A DNA stretch of 36,365 nt from JAGMES01 sp023128035 (GTDB lineage Bacteria; Bacillota; Halanaerobiia; DY22613). The notes beneath the pieces are model-generated. The model ran no database searches. It was not told where the DNA came from and saw only the letters and a program-made list of their open reading frames with translations. The stretch is taken from assembly GCA_030627905.1 (NCBI GenBank), contig DAOVRZ010000052.1:1-36365 (forward strand). The letters run 5' to 3'. Positions 1-9,109 of the stretch are shown piece by piece (the first letter of the stretch is position 1; each line of letters starts with the position of its first letter). A program made the position numbers and the translations under genes.

Positions 1-4
1 ATAT

Positions 5-979
5 CTATCTTTCTAACAAATGGCATGCTACAAAATGTTCGCTACCATAATCTTTAAATGTCGGATCCTCAACTTTACATATATCCATACAATATTTACA
101 TCTAGTATGGAAATGACATCCTTCTGGTGGATTAACAGGACTTGGTACATCTCCTTCCAGAATGATACGTTCACGCTTGATTGTTGGATCTGGAATTGGT
201 ATCGCACTCAATAATGCTTGAGTATATGGATGCTGTGGGTTACGATACAATTCATCTTTTGTTGCTAACTCCACAATCTTACCTAAATACATTACTGCTA
301 CACGGTCACTTATATGTTTTACTACACTTAAGTCATGAGCAATAAACAGATAGGTTAGTCCAAATTGCTGTTGCAAATCTTGCATTAAGTTTATTACCTG
401 TGCTTGAATTGATACGTCCAACGCTGATACAGGCTCATCACAGATGATCAGACTTGGGTCTACTGCTAATGCACGTGCAACTCCTATCCGCTGACGCTGC
501 CCGCCTGAAAACTCGTGAGGATATCTTCTCATATGATGAGCTGTCAATCCTACAGTCTCCAATAAGTTTTTTACCTTCTCTTCCTTCTCTTTACCCTTAG
601 CTAACCCATGAATCTCCATTGCTTCACCAATGATGTTACCTACAGTCATCCGTGGGTTCAAAGAGGCATATGGATCCTGGAAGATTATCTGCATCTCACG
701 ACGTAATGCACGCATCTCTTCTTTATCTACCGCCAATACATTTTTATCTCTAAACCAGACTTCTCCACTGGTTGCTTCCAAAAGTCTTAGTACTACACGA
801 CCTGTTGTCGATTTTCCACAACCTGATTCACCTACCATCCCTAGAGTTTCTCCTTCACGAATGAAGAAATTAACTCCATCGACAGCCTTAACCGCTCCAA
901 CAGTTCTACCGAAAAGACCGCCCTTAATCGGGAAGTACTTCACCAGATTCTTTACATTTAATAAAACTTCACCTGCCAT
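5..979 (-). CDS. dppF: Dipeptide/oligopeptide ABC transporter ATP-binding protein (DppF/OppF type), operon 1
   Basis: One of the two cytoplasmic ATPases that power uptake of small peptides through the DppBC pore. The 324-aa product is full length. Walker A lies at about residues 50-59 (GESGCGKSTT), the Q-loop at Q101, the signature SGGQRQR at 158-164, Walker B LIICDEP at 177-183 and the switch His at H215. The C-terminal tail has the oligopeptide/dipeptide-type Cys-containing segment (GCHFHTRCKYC). The ATG follows GGGAGGTGACTTAAG, a strong ribosome site. It is the last gene of operon A-B-C-D-F, 14 bases after dppD, and closely resembles the paralogue at 6264-7229. The family is certain; the exact peptide substrate is not. 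Confidence 0.95.
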   Translation of the reverse strand: MAGEVLLNVKNLVKYFPIKGGLFGRTVGAVKAVDGVNFFIREGETLGMVGESGCGKSTTGRVVLRLLEATSGEVWFRDKNVLAVDKEEMRALRREMQIIFQDPYASLNPRMTVGNIIGEAMEIHGLAKGKEKEEKVKNLLETVGLTAHHMRRYPHEFSGGQRQRIGVARALAVDPSLIICDEPVSALDVSIQAQVINLMQDLQQQFGLTYLFIAHDLSVVKHISDRVAVMYLGKIVELATKDELYRNPQHPYTQALLSAIPIPDPTIKRERIILEGDVPSPVNPPEGCHFHTRCKYCMDICKVEDPTFKDYGSEHFVACHLLER

Positions 980-993
980 CTTAAGTCACCTCC

Positions 994-2013
994 CTAAGCG
1001 CCTTGTTGACTCTTCTGCTCATTTTCAAATTCAATAACAGCCTCAGGATACCAGCAACGAACTGAATGACCTGGTCTGATATCTTCAATCTCTGGTTCAC
1101 TTTCACGACACTTATCAGTTGCAAAACGGCAACGTGGATGGAATTTACATCCTTCCGGTAAGTACAATGGATTCGGTACAACACCTTCAATAGTCATCAA
1201 TCTCTCTGGATTACCTTCCAACTTAGGAATAGACTGCAAAAGACCCCAAGTATATGGATGCTGTGGACGACCAAAAATTGTCTTTACATCCGAATACTCC
1301 ACTACTTTACCTGCATACATTACTACAACTCGATCACATACCTCTGCCACAACTCCTAAATCGTGAGTAATCATCATAATTGCAGTATTGAGCTCATCTT
1401 TCAACTCTTTCATCAGTTCCAAAATCTGAGCTTGAATAGTTACATCTAAAGCAGTTGTTGGCTCATCAGCAATCAACAGTTTTGGGTTACAAGAAAGTGC
1501 CATAGCAATCATAACACGTTGTCTCATACCACCTGAAAGTTGATGAGGATATTCATGAACACGCTTCTCCGGAGAAGGAATTCCTACTTTTCTCAACATT
1601 TCAACAGACTGTTGCAAAGCTTCTTTTTTGCTAACTTTCTGATGCAAAATAACTGCTTCAGAAATCTGATCTCCTACTGTAAAAACTGGATTCAAAGAAG
1701 TCATAGGCTCCTGGAAGATCATTGATATATCATTTCCTCTGATCTTACGCATATCGGATTCAGACTTTGTTAGCAAATCTTCACCTTCATACCAGATATG
1801 ACCACCTTCAATTTTACCTGGAGGATTTGGGATCAGTCTCATAATGGATAGAGAAGTAACACTCTTACCACAACCAGACTCACCTACTACTCCTAAAGTT
1901 TCACCTTTATATATCTCAAAGGATACTCCATCTACAGCCTTAACCACACCATCTTCAGTATAAAAATAAGTCTTCAAATCATCAAGTTGAAGAAGTAATT
2001 CTTTCTGGCTCAA
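994..2013 (-). CDS. dppD: Dipeptide/oligopeptide ABC transporter ATP-binding protein (DppD/OppD type), operon 1
   Basis: Second ATPase subunit of the peptide importer, partner of DppF. It shows Walker A GESGCGKS, signature LSGGMRQRV, Walker B LLIADEP and a C-terminal segment GCKFHPRCRF typical of the Opp/Dpp D subunits. I place the start at TTG 2013 (339 aa) because AGGGGTG lies 6-7 bases upstream. An in-frame GTG at 2022 would add three residues but has its purine run directly against it. It lies between dppC (26 bases upstream) and dppF. Function is inferred from family and operon; peptide specificity cannot be read. Confidence 0.94.
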   Translation of the reverse strand: MSQKELLLQLDDLKTYFYTEDGVVKAVDGVSFEIYKGETLGVVGESGCGKSVTSLSIMRLIPNPPGKIEGGHIWYEGEDLLTKSESDMRKIRGNDISMIFQEPMTSLNPVFTVGDQISEAVILHQKVSKKEALQQSVEMLRKVGIPSPEKRVHEYPHQLSGGMRQRVMIAMALSCNPKLLIADEPTTALDVTIQAQILELMKELKDELNTAIMMITHDLGVVAEVCDRVVVMYAGKVVEYSDVKTIFGRPQHPYTWGLLQSIPKLEGNPERLMTIEGVVPNPLYLPEGCKFHPRCRFATDKCRESEPEIEDIRPGHSVRCWYPEAVIEFENEQKSQQGA

Positions 2014-2039
2014 CCTTTCCACCCCTTCACATTCATTTT

Positions 2040-2951
2040 TTACTGTTTCAATCTTGGATCTAGCGCGTCTCTAAGCCCATCACCTAAAAGATTAAAACCT
2101 AAAATAGTTAAACATATTGCAATACCTGGGGCAATTGCCCACCACCATTGTCCAGAAGATATATATGACTGGCCGCTAGAGATCATAAAACCCCAACTCG
2201 GAGTAGGTGGTTGAGTACCGAAACCTAAATAAGTTAAAGAAGCTTCCAGCATTATAATACCACCCATACCTAATGTAGCATCAACAATGATAGGAGCAAA
2301 AGCATTTGGTAAAAGATGTTTAAACATAATAACAAAGTCACTTGCTCCTAATGCTCTAGCTGCTTCAACAAACTCCTTTTCACGTAAGGACAGAAATTGA
2401 CCACGGATTAGTCGTGCATAACGCATCCACGAAACACATCCAATGGCGCTAAAGGTTAACCACATACTTGGCGGCAAATAAGCTACAATCGCTATAATAA
2501 AAAGCAAAAATGGGAATGAATAAATAACATTTATAATCCATGAAATGATTTCATCAACCCATCCACGATAATATCCTGCACATGCACCTAAGAAAATTCC
2601 AATTACCACAGAAATAGCTGTTGTAATTAAAGAAATGGTCAATGAAATTCTTGTACCATAAATTACGCGAGTAAAGACATCACGCCCATAAATATCAGTA
2701 CCAAATAAATGCTTCAAACTTGGAGAAGCAAGCTTAGCACTTAAGCCTTCTGTCCAAATCAACTGGTCAGTAGGTGAATATGGTGTAATAAAATCTGCAA
2801 AAATAGCCAGAAGTATAAACATAACAACAATTCCTAATCCGAATAAAGCTATCTTATTGCGCTTCAATCGCTTCCATGCATCTTTAAACATACTGTTACT
2901 TGGAGCAAAATCAATGGTTGTCTCTGTATTTTTCTCTGCTGTTGGTTTCAA
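2040..2951 (-). CDS. dppC: Dipeptide/oligopeptide ABC transporter permease (DppC type), operon 1
   Basis: Inner-membrane pore subunit of the peptide importer. The 303-aa protein has a polar N-terminus (about 30 residues, then KRLKRNKIALFG), a first membrane helix near residues 37-55, the extracytoplasmic segment with HLFGTDIYGRDVFTR, and a permease core. The EAA loop EFVEAARALGASDF contacts the ATPases. It ends GDGLRDALDPRLKQ, the classic DppC tail. The start is TTG, preceded by GGGAGGG with a 7-base spacer. An inverted repeat sits between it and dppB. Confidence 0.94.
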   Translation of the reverse strand: MKPTAEKNTETTIDFAPSNSMFKDAWKRLKRNKIALFGLGIVVMFILLAIFADFITPYSPTDQLIWTEGLSAKLASPSLKHLFGTDIYGRDVFTRVIYGTRISLTISLITTAISVVIGIFLGACAGYYRGWVDEIISWIINVIYSFPFLLFIIAIVAYLPPSMWLTFSAIGCVSWMRYARLIRGQFLSLREKEFVEAARALGASDFVIMFKHLLPNAFAPIIVDATLGMGGIIMLEASLTYLGFGTQPPTPSWGFMISSGQSYISSGQWWWAIAPGIAICLTILGFNLLGDGLRDALDPRLKQ

Positions 2952-2991
2952 ACTTTATCCCTCCCTAAAAGAAAATCTACCCATACTAATA

Positions 2992-3017
2992 ATTAACGAA
3001 TTAATTAATTCGTTAAT
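2992..3017. repeat. Perfect 26-bp palindrome between dppB and dppC of operon 1
   Basis: The sequence is its own reverse complement (ATTAACGAA...TTCGTTAAT) and touches the dppB stop codon. In the transcript it can form an AT-rich hairpin between two cistrons, so it may act as an RNA stability or processing element. No U-run follows, so it is unlikely to be a terminator. Operon 2 has no counterpart at this position. Confidence 0.6.
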
Positions 3018-3952
3018 CAATCATAGCGAATTCGTGGGTCCAAGAATCCATAAGAAATATCTACCAGAATATTTGCGAAAACAAAGATCAAAGCCATAAA
3101 TAAAACAACACCACGAATCATTGGAAAATCCCGTCTAGTTACTGCATTTATAGAAAGACGACCTATCCCTGGCCAACTAAAAACTCTTTCCGTTAAAACT
3201 ACTCCACCCAAAATGGATGCTGTTTGAAGACCGACAATTGTAACAACGGGAATCATCGCATTTTTCAGAGCATGTTTAAAAATAACCACACTTTCTTTTA
3301 AACCTTTTGCTCTAGCTGTAGTAACATAATCTTGATGAATTACTTCTAATAATGTTGAACGAGTTAAACGCGCAATCAGGGCTAAAGGTCGTAAACCTAA
3401 ACTTACAGCAGGTAGTATTAAAAATACTGTAAAAATTTTACTCGATGGTCCCGTACCTGTTCCTGGAATCCACCTCAACCCACTTATGAATATCAAGATA
3501 CACAAAATACCCACAAAAAACGCCGGAGCCGAAATCCCAAGTAAAGATACAAACATAGCAATATAGTCCCAAGCGCTATATTGCTTAGTCGCCGAAATAA
3601 TTCCCGCTAAAACTCCAAATATAATAGCAATAATCATCGCCAGCATACCTAAAACAAAAGTATAAGGTAATCTTTCTCTTAGAGATTGAACAACTGTCAT
3701 ATTATTCACATAAGACCTTCCCAAATTACCAGTTAAAACAGCTTTATAAAAGTTAAATAATTGAATATGCAAAGGATCATTTAAACCCATATCTTCTCTA
3801 ATTTTTTCAATAGTTTCAGGATCTCCTCTTTGACCTTGCATAAGCAAAGCTGGATCCCCTGGTACGATTGTTGTTAAAATAAATACTACGAGAATTACTC
3901 CTAAAAGTACAGGTATAGTTCCTAAGAGTCGTCGTGCTATAAAAGTTAACAA
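3017..3952 (-). CDS. dppB: Dipeptide/oligopeptide ABC transporter permease (DppB type), operon 1
   Basis: Pore subunit paired with DppC. The product has the DppB layout: N-terminal helix (LLGTIPVLLGVILVVFILT), the PGDPA segment followed by a GDPETIEKIREDMGLNDPL region, five further helices, an EAA loop (DYVTTARAKGLKESVVIFKH) and the tail DISYGFLDPRIRYD. I choose TTG 3952 as start (311 aa) because GGGGGG lies 9 bases upstream and the protein then begins MLTFIARRLLG, like the paralogue at 9110-10039. The frame stays open further upstream to 4039, but those residues are encoded by a mobile palindromic repeat and are not family sequence. Confidence 0.93.
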   Translation of the reverse strand: MLTFIARRLLGTIPVLLGVILVVFILTTIVPGDPALLMQGQRGDPETIEKIREDMGLNDPLHIQLFNFYKAVLTGNLGRSYVNNMTVVQSLRERLPYTFVLGMLAMIIAIIFGVLAGIISATKQYSAWDYIAMFVSLLGISAPAFFVGILCILIFISGLRWIPGTGTGPSSKIFTVFLILPAVSLGLRPLALIARLTRSTLLEVIHQDYVTTARAKGLKESVVIFKHALKNAMIPVVTIVGLQTASILGGVVLTERVFSWPGIGRLSINAVTRRDFPMIRGVVLFMALIFVFANILVDISYGFLDPRIRYD

Positions 3953-4008
3953 AATTACCAACCCCCCTGTTATCGACTCTAATATTAAACAAATTTTTAA
4001 TATAATAT

Positions 4009-4127
4009 GATTCGTCCAGCAAAAGTACTTTAGTCGCACTTACATACCATATAAAGTACTGACCCCGCCAATTCAATACTTTATATGGTATGCAAGCTCT
4101 TGTGCGACTACTTTTTGTGGACTAATC
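4009..4127 (+). mobile_element. 119-bp MITE-like palindromic element, copy 1
   Basis: Imperfect terminal inverted repeats: GATTCGTCCAGCAAAAGTA at the left end and TACTTTTTGTGGACTAATC at the right end. An internal stem (about 22 bp, around CATACCATATAAAGTA) encloses a 10-base loop containing CCGCC. Identical 7-bp direct repeats ATAATAT flank it at 4002-4008 and 4128-4134. Same length and plan as copies at 12612-12730 and 20112-20230. This copy has two mismatches in the inner stem and changes in the left terminal repeat, so it looks the oldest. It lies between dppA and dppB of operon 1, where it adds a long hairpin to the transcript. No coding capacity; a transposase elsewhere would be needed. 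Confidence 0.85.
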
Positions 4128-4136
4128 ATAATATGT

Positions 4137-4170
4137 ATCTTGACTTCCGAGTAAACTCGGAAGTCAAGAT
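4137..4170. promoter_or_regulatory. Intercistronic hairpin between dppA and dppB, operon 1
   Basis: Perfect 16-bp arms (ATCTTGACTTCCGAGT and its complement) with a 2-base centre, 17 bases after the dppA stop. There is no U-run on the coding strand, so it is more likely an mRNA stabiliser or a weak attenuator that lets the binding protein be made in excess over the permeases. Operon 2 carries an unrelated hairpin in the same place (10066-10113), which supports a function. Confidence 0.7.
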
Positions 4171-4186
4171 ATGAGAAACCATAATT

Positions 4187-5806
4187 TTAGATATCTAACC
4201 AAACATTAGTGAACTTGTTAGCATATTGACCGAAAGATGGTAATTCGTAATTTCTAACATATGGCTGTACTAAAGAATGGGTAGAATAATGATAAACAAA
4301 TACCCAAGGAGCTTCATCAACAATGATTTTTTCAGCATCTTGATAAAGTTGTTTACGTACATCTGGATTAGATTCACGCTTAGCTCTTAAAGTCAACATA
4401 TCAACTACTGGGTTATGATAACGTGTATAGTTTCCACGCTCACCTTTGTTATCAGAATGTAAGAGTACATACAAGAAGTTATCTGGATCATTGTAGTCAC
4501 AAACCCAACCCATTCTAAAGAATGGAACTACTCCACGAGCTGTAGTATCTAGATGAGTACCCCATTCATAATTCTTCAAAGTAATTTTAATACCCAATTG
4601 ACCATACATAGCTTGTAATGCTTCAGCAATACGTGCATGACTTTTACTGGTATTATATTGAAGAGTTACTTCGATACCATTTGGATATCCAGCTTCTTTT
4701 AATAATTCTTTAGTTTTTTTAGGATCATAAGTATAACCCTCTAAATCTGGATTATACCCAAACATACCTGGAGGCAGAACACCTTTTGCAGGAGTATTAC
4801 GACCATTTAAAACAAGCTCATTTAAAGCCTCACGATTAATTGCATAGTTCATAGCTTGACGTAATGGCTTATTATCAGCAAATGGAGGTATCTCCATATT
4901 CATACCGTAGTAATAAGTACCTAATTGTGGTCTTTCAAAGTAAGAATTAGGATACTTTCTCTTTGCTTCTTCAAAATATGGATCGTCAACATATGTTTGG
5001 TAAAGGTTTTCAACCTTAAACTCTTCCCACATTACTGCATAGTCTTCAATAATTCTAAATTGAATACCATCTAAGTAAGGTAATGGGTTACCATCTGCAT
5101 CCTTAGCCCAATAGTTTTCATTTTTACTCAAAATGATTTTATCATCTTGAGACCAAGATTCAAACTTAAATGGACCAGTACCTACTGGATGGAAGTTCCA
5201 GTCTTCACCCCATTTTAATACATCTTCTTTTGGAAGAACAACGAAAGTATTATAAGCAAGTACACTTACATATGGAGCGAAAGGACTTGACAAAGTAAAT
5301 TGTAATGTATAATCATCAAGAGCTTTTACACCAGCTAAAGCATCTGTTTTACCATCACGATATTCATCATAACCTTTAATCATGTTTACAAAGTATGCAC
5401 GTGGGGACTTGGTATCTGCATCACAAATATAGTTAAAAGTCCAAACCCAGTCATGTGCTGTTACTTCACGACCACCATTAGCAGTTGGTTGACCACCCTC
5501 AGTGGTAGCATGGAATTTTACACCTTCCCGAAGTTTAAAAGTAATCACTGTAGAGTTCTTATTTGCTTCCCAACTTTCAGCTAATAACATAATCAAATTA
5601 CCTTCAGTATCATTAGCAACTAAAGTTTCAAAAAGCTGATAACCTACTTCGGAAGAAGTTGTATCTGTAGCCATTACAGGATCCAATTTAGGTGGATTAC
5701 TTTGTAAAGCATCCTTCCATATGCCACCATACTTAGGAGCTGCAAAACCTACAACAGTCATACTACAAACTAAAACACAAACCAGTAAAAATGTAAATTT
5801 TCTCAA
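4187..5806 (-). CDS. dppA: Peptide ABC transporter substrate-binding protein (SBP_bac_5 family), operon 1
   Basis: Extracytoplasmic peptide receptor that feeds DppBC. The 539-aa protein has a Sec signal (MRKFTFLLVCVLVCSMTVVGFA) with a likely signal peptidase I site after the FAA region. There is no lipobox Cys, unlike the paralogue at 10127-11764. The mature part begins KYGGIWKDALQSNPPKLDP and continues with SBP_bac_5 hallmarks: VTAHDWVWTF, a VGTGPFKFESW motif and RQAMNYAINREALN. The start is TTG with GAGGAGGTAG 6 bases upstream. First gene of operon 1; a possible -10 box TATAAT lies at 5947-5952, but I see no convincing -35 at normal spacing. Confidence 0.93.
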   Translation of the reverse strand: MRKFTFLLVCVLVCSMTVVGFAAPKYGGIWKDALQSNPPKLDPVMATDTTSSEVGYQLFETLVANDTEGNLIMLLAESWEANKNSTVITFKLREGVKFHATTEGGQPTANGGREVTAHDWVWTFNYICDADTKSPRAYFVNMIKGYDEYRDGKTDALAGVKALDDYTLQFTLSSPFAPYVSVLAYNTFVVLPKEDVLKWGEDWNFHPVGTGPFKFESWSQDDKIILSKNENYWAKDADGNPLPYLDGIQFRIIEDYAVMWEEFKVENLYQTYVDDPYFEEAKRKYPNSYFERPQLGTYYYGMNMEIPPFADNKPLRQAMNYAINREALNELVLNGRNTPAKGVLPPGMFGYNPDLEGYTYDPKKTKELLKEAGYPNGIEVTLQYNTSKSHARIAEALQAMYGQLGIKITLKNYEWGTHLDTTARGVVPFFRMGWVCDYNDPDNFLYVLLHSDNKGERGNYTRYHNPVVDMLTLRAKRESNPDVRKQLYQDAEKIIVDEAPWVFVYHYSTHSLVQPYVRNYELPSFGQYANKFTNVWLDI

Positions 5807-6209
5807 AACGACTACCTCCTCATTTTTAAAAAGTTTAATCTTTGAAAACTACTAAAATTTGTTCAGTTACCTCTGCTACTAACTACTACAACTGACAAAC
5901 TTCACCCCCTCATTTATAGTCTAAAAAATGTCCCTAAAGGAACAAAATTATAATAGATAACAAACTTTATCTTATGCAAACATGATTGAAATTCTTAACC
6001 TGTCCACTCATATATATGATTTCGAATCTAATAATATTACAATTTATAATTCCTTGAATTAATTACTGGCATCTCTTACCTTAAGTTTTATTCAACAGAT
6101 ACTATAAGTTTTCCTGCAAAAATTGCAAGATTTGATTAAAAACATTCCGCTTTCAGACCTAAAAATTTAAATATACAACTTTTAATTGCAATCTTACTTG
6201 GGTTAATGA
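5807..6209. other. Intergenic region upstream of operon 1
   Basis: About 400 bases without a gene, between the end of operon 2 and the start of dppA of operon 1. It is very AT-rich. On the minus strand it holds a possible -10 (TATAAT, 5947-5952) and a roughly 140-base untranslated leader. I see no tRNA, riboswitch-like fold or coding remnant. Confidence 0.5.
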
Positions 6210-6250
6210 AAAAAATAAAGACCTGCTCTCTATAAAAGTAGCAGGTCTTA
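6210..6250 (-). terminator. Rho-independent terminator after operon 2
   Basis: On the minus strand, AAGACCTGCT pairs with AGCAGGTCTT across a 12-base loop and is followed by TATTTTTTT. It lies 14 bases past the dppF stop of operon 2, so operon 1 is probably transcribed from its own promoter. Confidence 0.88.
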
Positions 6251-6263
6251 CTCGTTCATAAAT

Positions 6264-7229
6264 TTAAGTCAGATGACAAGCTACAAAATGCTCATCACCA
6301 ATATCTTTATAGACTGGATCATCTACTTTGCAAATTTCTTTTGCATACGGACATCTTGTGTGGAAACGACACCCAGTAGGTGGATTGATCGGACTTGGTA
6401 CATCACCTTCTAAAAGAATCCGTTCTTGTTTGACAGTAGGATCAGCGACTGGAATCGCTGATAAAAGTGCTTGAGTATAAGGATGTTTTGGATTAGCATA
6501 TAGCTCATTTTTTTCAGCCAGTTCTACAATTTTACCAAGATACATTACAGCCACTCTGTCACTAATATGCTTAACAACACTTAAGTCATGGGCAATAAAC
6601 AGATAGGTTAACCCTAAATCCTTTTGTAAATCTTGCATCAGATTAATCACCTGAGCCTGAATAGATACATCTAAAGCTGACACTGGTTCATCACAAATAA
6701 TCAGTTTAGGTTTAACAGCTAAAGCCCTAGCAATCCCAATGCGTTGTCGCTGACCACCACTAAACTCATGAGGATAACGTCTTGCATGAGCTCCAGTTAA
6801 GCCTACCTGTTCTAATAACTCTTTTACTCTTGATTCTTTCTCTTTATTGCTCTTTGCGAGTTTATGAATCTCCAAAGCCTCTGCAATAATATTACCTACT
6901 GTCATCCGAGGGTTTAAGGATGCATAAGGATCTTGAAAGATTATCTGCATATCTTTGCGCATCTCACGCATCTCGTTTTTACCCAAATTCAAAACATCTT
7001 TCCCTTCAAATTTAACTTCTCCTTCAGATGGTTCAATCAAGCGAAGAATCAAGCGACCAGTGGTAGATTTACCACAACCAGATTCACCTACCATTCCTAG
7101 AGTTTCACCAGATTTAATATAAAAATCAAGGCCATCTACAGCTTTTACAGCTGCTATCTGTCTTCCAAACAGACCACCTTTGATGGGAAAATGCTTTTTG
7201 AGATTTTTTACTTCAAGAATTTTTTTCAT
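6264..7229 (-). CDS. dppF: Dipeptide/oligopeptide ABC transporter ATP-binding protein (DppF/OppF type), operon 2
   Basis: ATPase subunit of the second peptide importer. All ABC motifs are present: GESGCGKSTT, FQDPYASLNP, SGGQRQRIG, LIICDEPVSALD and IAHDLS. The Opp/Dpp C-terminal Cys segment is GCRFHTRCPYAKEIC. The start is ATG 7229 (321 aa), with GGAGGTGGG just upstream; an in-frame ATG at 7262 lies inside dppD and lacks a ribosome site. It overlaps the end of dppD by 17 bases, which suggests translational coupling. Closely related to the 5-979 gene, so the two operons are paralogues. Confidence 0.95.
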   Translation of the reverse strand: MKKILEVKNLKKHFPIKGGLFGRQIAAVKAVDGLDFYIKSGETLGMVGESGCGKSTTGRLILRLIEPSEGEVKFEGKDVLNLGKNEMREMRKDMQIIFQDPYASLNPRMTVGNIIAEALEIHKLAKSNKEKESRVKELLEQVGLTGAHARRYPHEFSGGQRQRIGIARALAVKPKLIICDEPVSALDVSIQAQVINLMQDLQKDLGLTYLFIAHDLSVVKHISDRVAVMYLGKIVELAEKNELYANPKHPYTQALLSAIPVADPTVKQERILLEGDVPSPINPPTGCRFHTRCPYAKEICKVDDPVYKDIGDEHFVACHLT

Positions 7230-8223
7230 TTTTCCCACCTCCAGTCTCTTTAAGTTGATCATGAAACCAACATCTTACTGCATGACCTGCTTCAGCATCT
7301 ACTAATGCTGGTTCTTTTTCAAAACATTGCTCTTTTGCATATTTACAACGATTATTGAATTTACAACCCTTTGGAAAGTTTAATGCATTGGGTACAACCC
7401 CAGGAATAGGATTAAGACGTTTTTGTTCCCCAACCAACTTAGGAATTGAATCCAATAAACCTATCGTATAAGGATGTTTAGGTTTCTGGAATAATCGATG
7501 AACATCAGTATACTCTACAATTTTTCCTGCATACATAACAGCAACACGATCAGCTACTTCCGCAATAACACCCAAATCATGAGTAATAAGCAAAATAGCA
7601 GTATTGAATTCATCACGTAATTCTTTCATCAATTCCAAAATCTGTGCTTGAATGGTCACATCCAAAGCTGTAGTTGGTTCATCTGCGATCAATAAACCAG
7701 GGTTACAAGATAATGCCATCGCAATCATTATCCTTTGTCTCATTCCACCTGATAATTGGTGAGGAAAATCATGAACTCTATTTTCAGGATCAGAAATTCC
7801 TACTTTTCTCAACATCTCTATAACACGATCAAGAGCCGCTTTTTTGGACACCTTCTGGTGTAAGAGCACAACTTCTGCAATCTGATCTCCAACTGTAAAT
7901 ACTGGATTTAGAGAAGTCATAGGTTCCTGAAAGATCATGCTGATCTCATTACCACGTATTTTACGCATCTGGGCAGCTGATTTATCGATCAAATTCTCTC
8001 CTTTATATAAAATCTGACCATCTACAATTTTACCAGGAGGATTTGGAACAAGATTCATGATCGAAATTGAAGTTACACTTTTACCACTACCAGATTCTCC
8101 TACAATTCCTAAGGTTTCTCCTTGATGAATCTCAAAATTTACACCATCAACTGCTTTAACTACACCTTCTTCTATAAAGAAATGTGTTTTTAAATCTCTA
8201 ACTTCAAGTATTGGTTTTTTCAT
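7213..8223 (-). CDS. dppD: Dipeptide/oligopeptide ABC transporter ATP-binding protein (DppD/OppD type), operon 2
   Basis: The 336-aa ATPase partner of DppF. Walker A is GESGSGKS, the signature LSGGMRQRIMIA, Walker B LLIADEPTTALD, the switch ITHDLGV, and the C-terminal Cys segment is GCKFNNRCKYAKEQC. The ATG follows GAGGAGGATAGAAGG. It begins 14 bases after dppC and overlaps dppF at its end. Confidence 0.95.
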   Translation of the reverse strand: MKKPILEVRDLKTHFFIEEGVVKAVDGVNFEIHQGETLGIVGESGSGKSVTSISIMNLVPNPPGKIVDGQILYKGENLIDKSAAQMRKIRGNEISMIFQEPMTSLNPVFTVGDQIAEVVLLHQKVSKKAALDRVIEMLRKVGISDPENRVHDFPHQLSGGMRQRIMIAMALSCNPGLLIADEPTTALDVTIQAQILELMKELRDEFNTAILLITHDLGVIAEVADRVAVMYAGKIVEYTDVHRLFQKPKHPYTIGLLDSIPKLVGEQKRLNPIPGVVPNALNFPKGCKFNNRCKYAKEQCFEKEPALVDAEAGHAVRCWFHDQLKETGGGKNEKNS

Positions 8224-8237
8224 CCTTCTATCCTCCT

Positions 8238-9095
8238 CTACTGTTTAAGGCGTGGATCAAGTGCATCTCTTAATCCGTCTCCTAATAGATTTAATCCTAA
8301 AATAGTAAACATAATCGCCAGACCTGGATAAATAGTTAACCAACTCTTAGATGTTATATAAGTCCGTCCTGTAGCTAACATCAGTCCCCAGCTAGGTGTT
8401 GGTGGTTGTGCACCTAATCCTAAGAAGCTTAAGCCCGCTTCAGATAAAATTGCACCAGCAACACCTAACGTAGTTGTTACAATTACAGGTGCCATACAAT
8501 TAGGAATAATATGCTTCATAATAATTTGGAAATCATTGCCACCTAATGCCTTAACCGCTTCTATATATTCCCGCTCTTTTAATTGCATAACTTGACCTCG
8601 AACAATTCTAGCAAGTCCAGGCCAACTTACTGCACCAAGGGCAATGAAGATATTATTCAAACCTGGCCCTAAAGTCGCCATAATTGCAATCGCAAATAGC
8701 AATGATGGGAAAGCAAAGAACACATTAATAAAATACGAGATGATTTCATCCACTTTACCTCCATAATATCCCGCCAATGCTCCCATAAAAATACCAATCA
8801 CAACTGTTATAGACTGTGTTATCAATCCAACTCGAAGAGATATTTGTGCACCATATAGTAAACGACTAAACTGATCACGTCCAAGTTGATCTGTACCCAA
8901 AAGATGACCATCTTCACCAGGAGCTTTTAAAGCATTTCTTAAATTTACTGCATACGGATCAGCAGGTGCTAAAACAGGTGCTAACAAAGCCAGCACGATC
9001 AAAGTTAATGTTATTAAAAGACCAACCATAGCCATTTTATTTTTCCGAAGACGTTTCCAAACAGCATTACCTTGTTTTTTTGTAGTTTTAGCCAT
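8238..9095 (-). CDS. dppC: Dipeptide/oligopeptide ABC transporter permease (DppC type), operon 2
   Basis: The 285-aa pore subunit: RLRKNKMAMVGLLIT start of helix 1, LLGTDQLGRDQFSRLLYGA segment, EAA loop EYIEAVKALGGNDFQIIMKH, and tail GDGLRDALDPRLKQ, identical to the end of the operon 1 copy. The N-terminus is shorter than in the 2040-2951 paralogue. The ATG follows GGGAGGTGAAGATAA, 14 bases after dppB. Confidence 0.95.
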   Translation of the reverse strand: MAKTTKKQGNAVWKRLRKNKMAMVGLLITLTLIVLALLAPVLAPADPYAVNLRNALKAPGEDGHLLGTDQLGRDQFSRLLYGAQISLRVGLITQSITVVIGIFMGALAGYYGGKVDEIISYFINVFFAFPSLLFAIAIMATLGPGLNNIFIALGAVSWPGLARIVRGQVMQLKEREYIEAVKALGGNDFQIIMKHIIPNCMAPVIVTTTLGVAGAILSEAGLSFLGLGAQPPTPSWGLMLATGRTYITSKSWLTIYPGLAIMFTILGLNLLGDGLRDALDPRLKQ

Positions 9096-9109
9096 TTATC
9101 TTCACCTCC

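Noticed and set aside
630..1037. 135-codon plus-strand open frame
   Set aside because: It is antisense to dppF, has no ribosome site and low-complexity Ser/Thr/Pro content.
3953..4039. In-frame N-terminal extension of dppB (operon 1)
   Set aside because: The extra residues come largely from the edge of the 119-bp palindromic element and lack a ribosome site; TTG 3952 with GGGGGG fits the family start.
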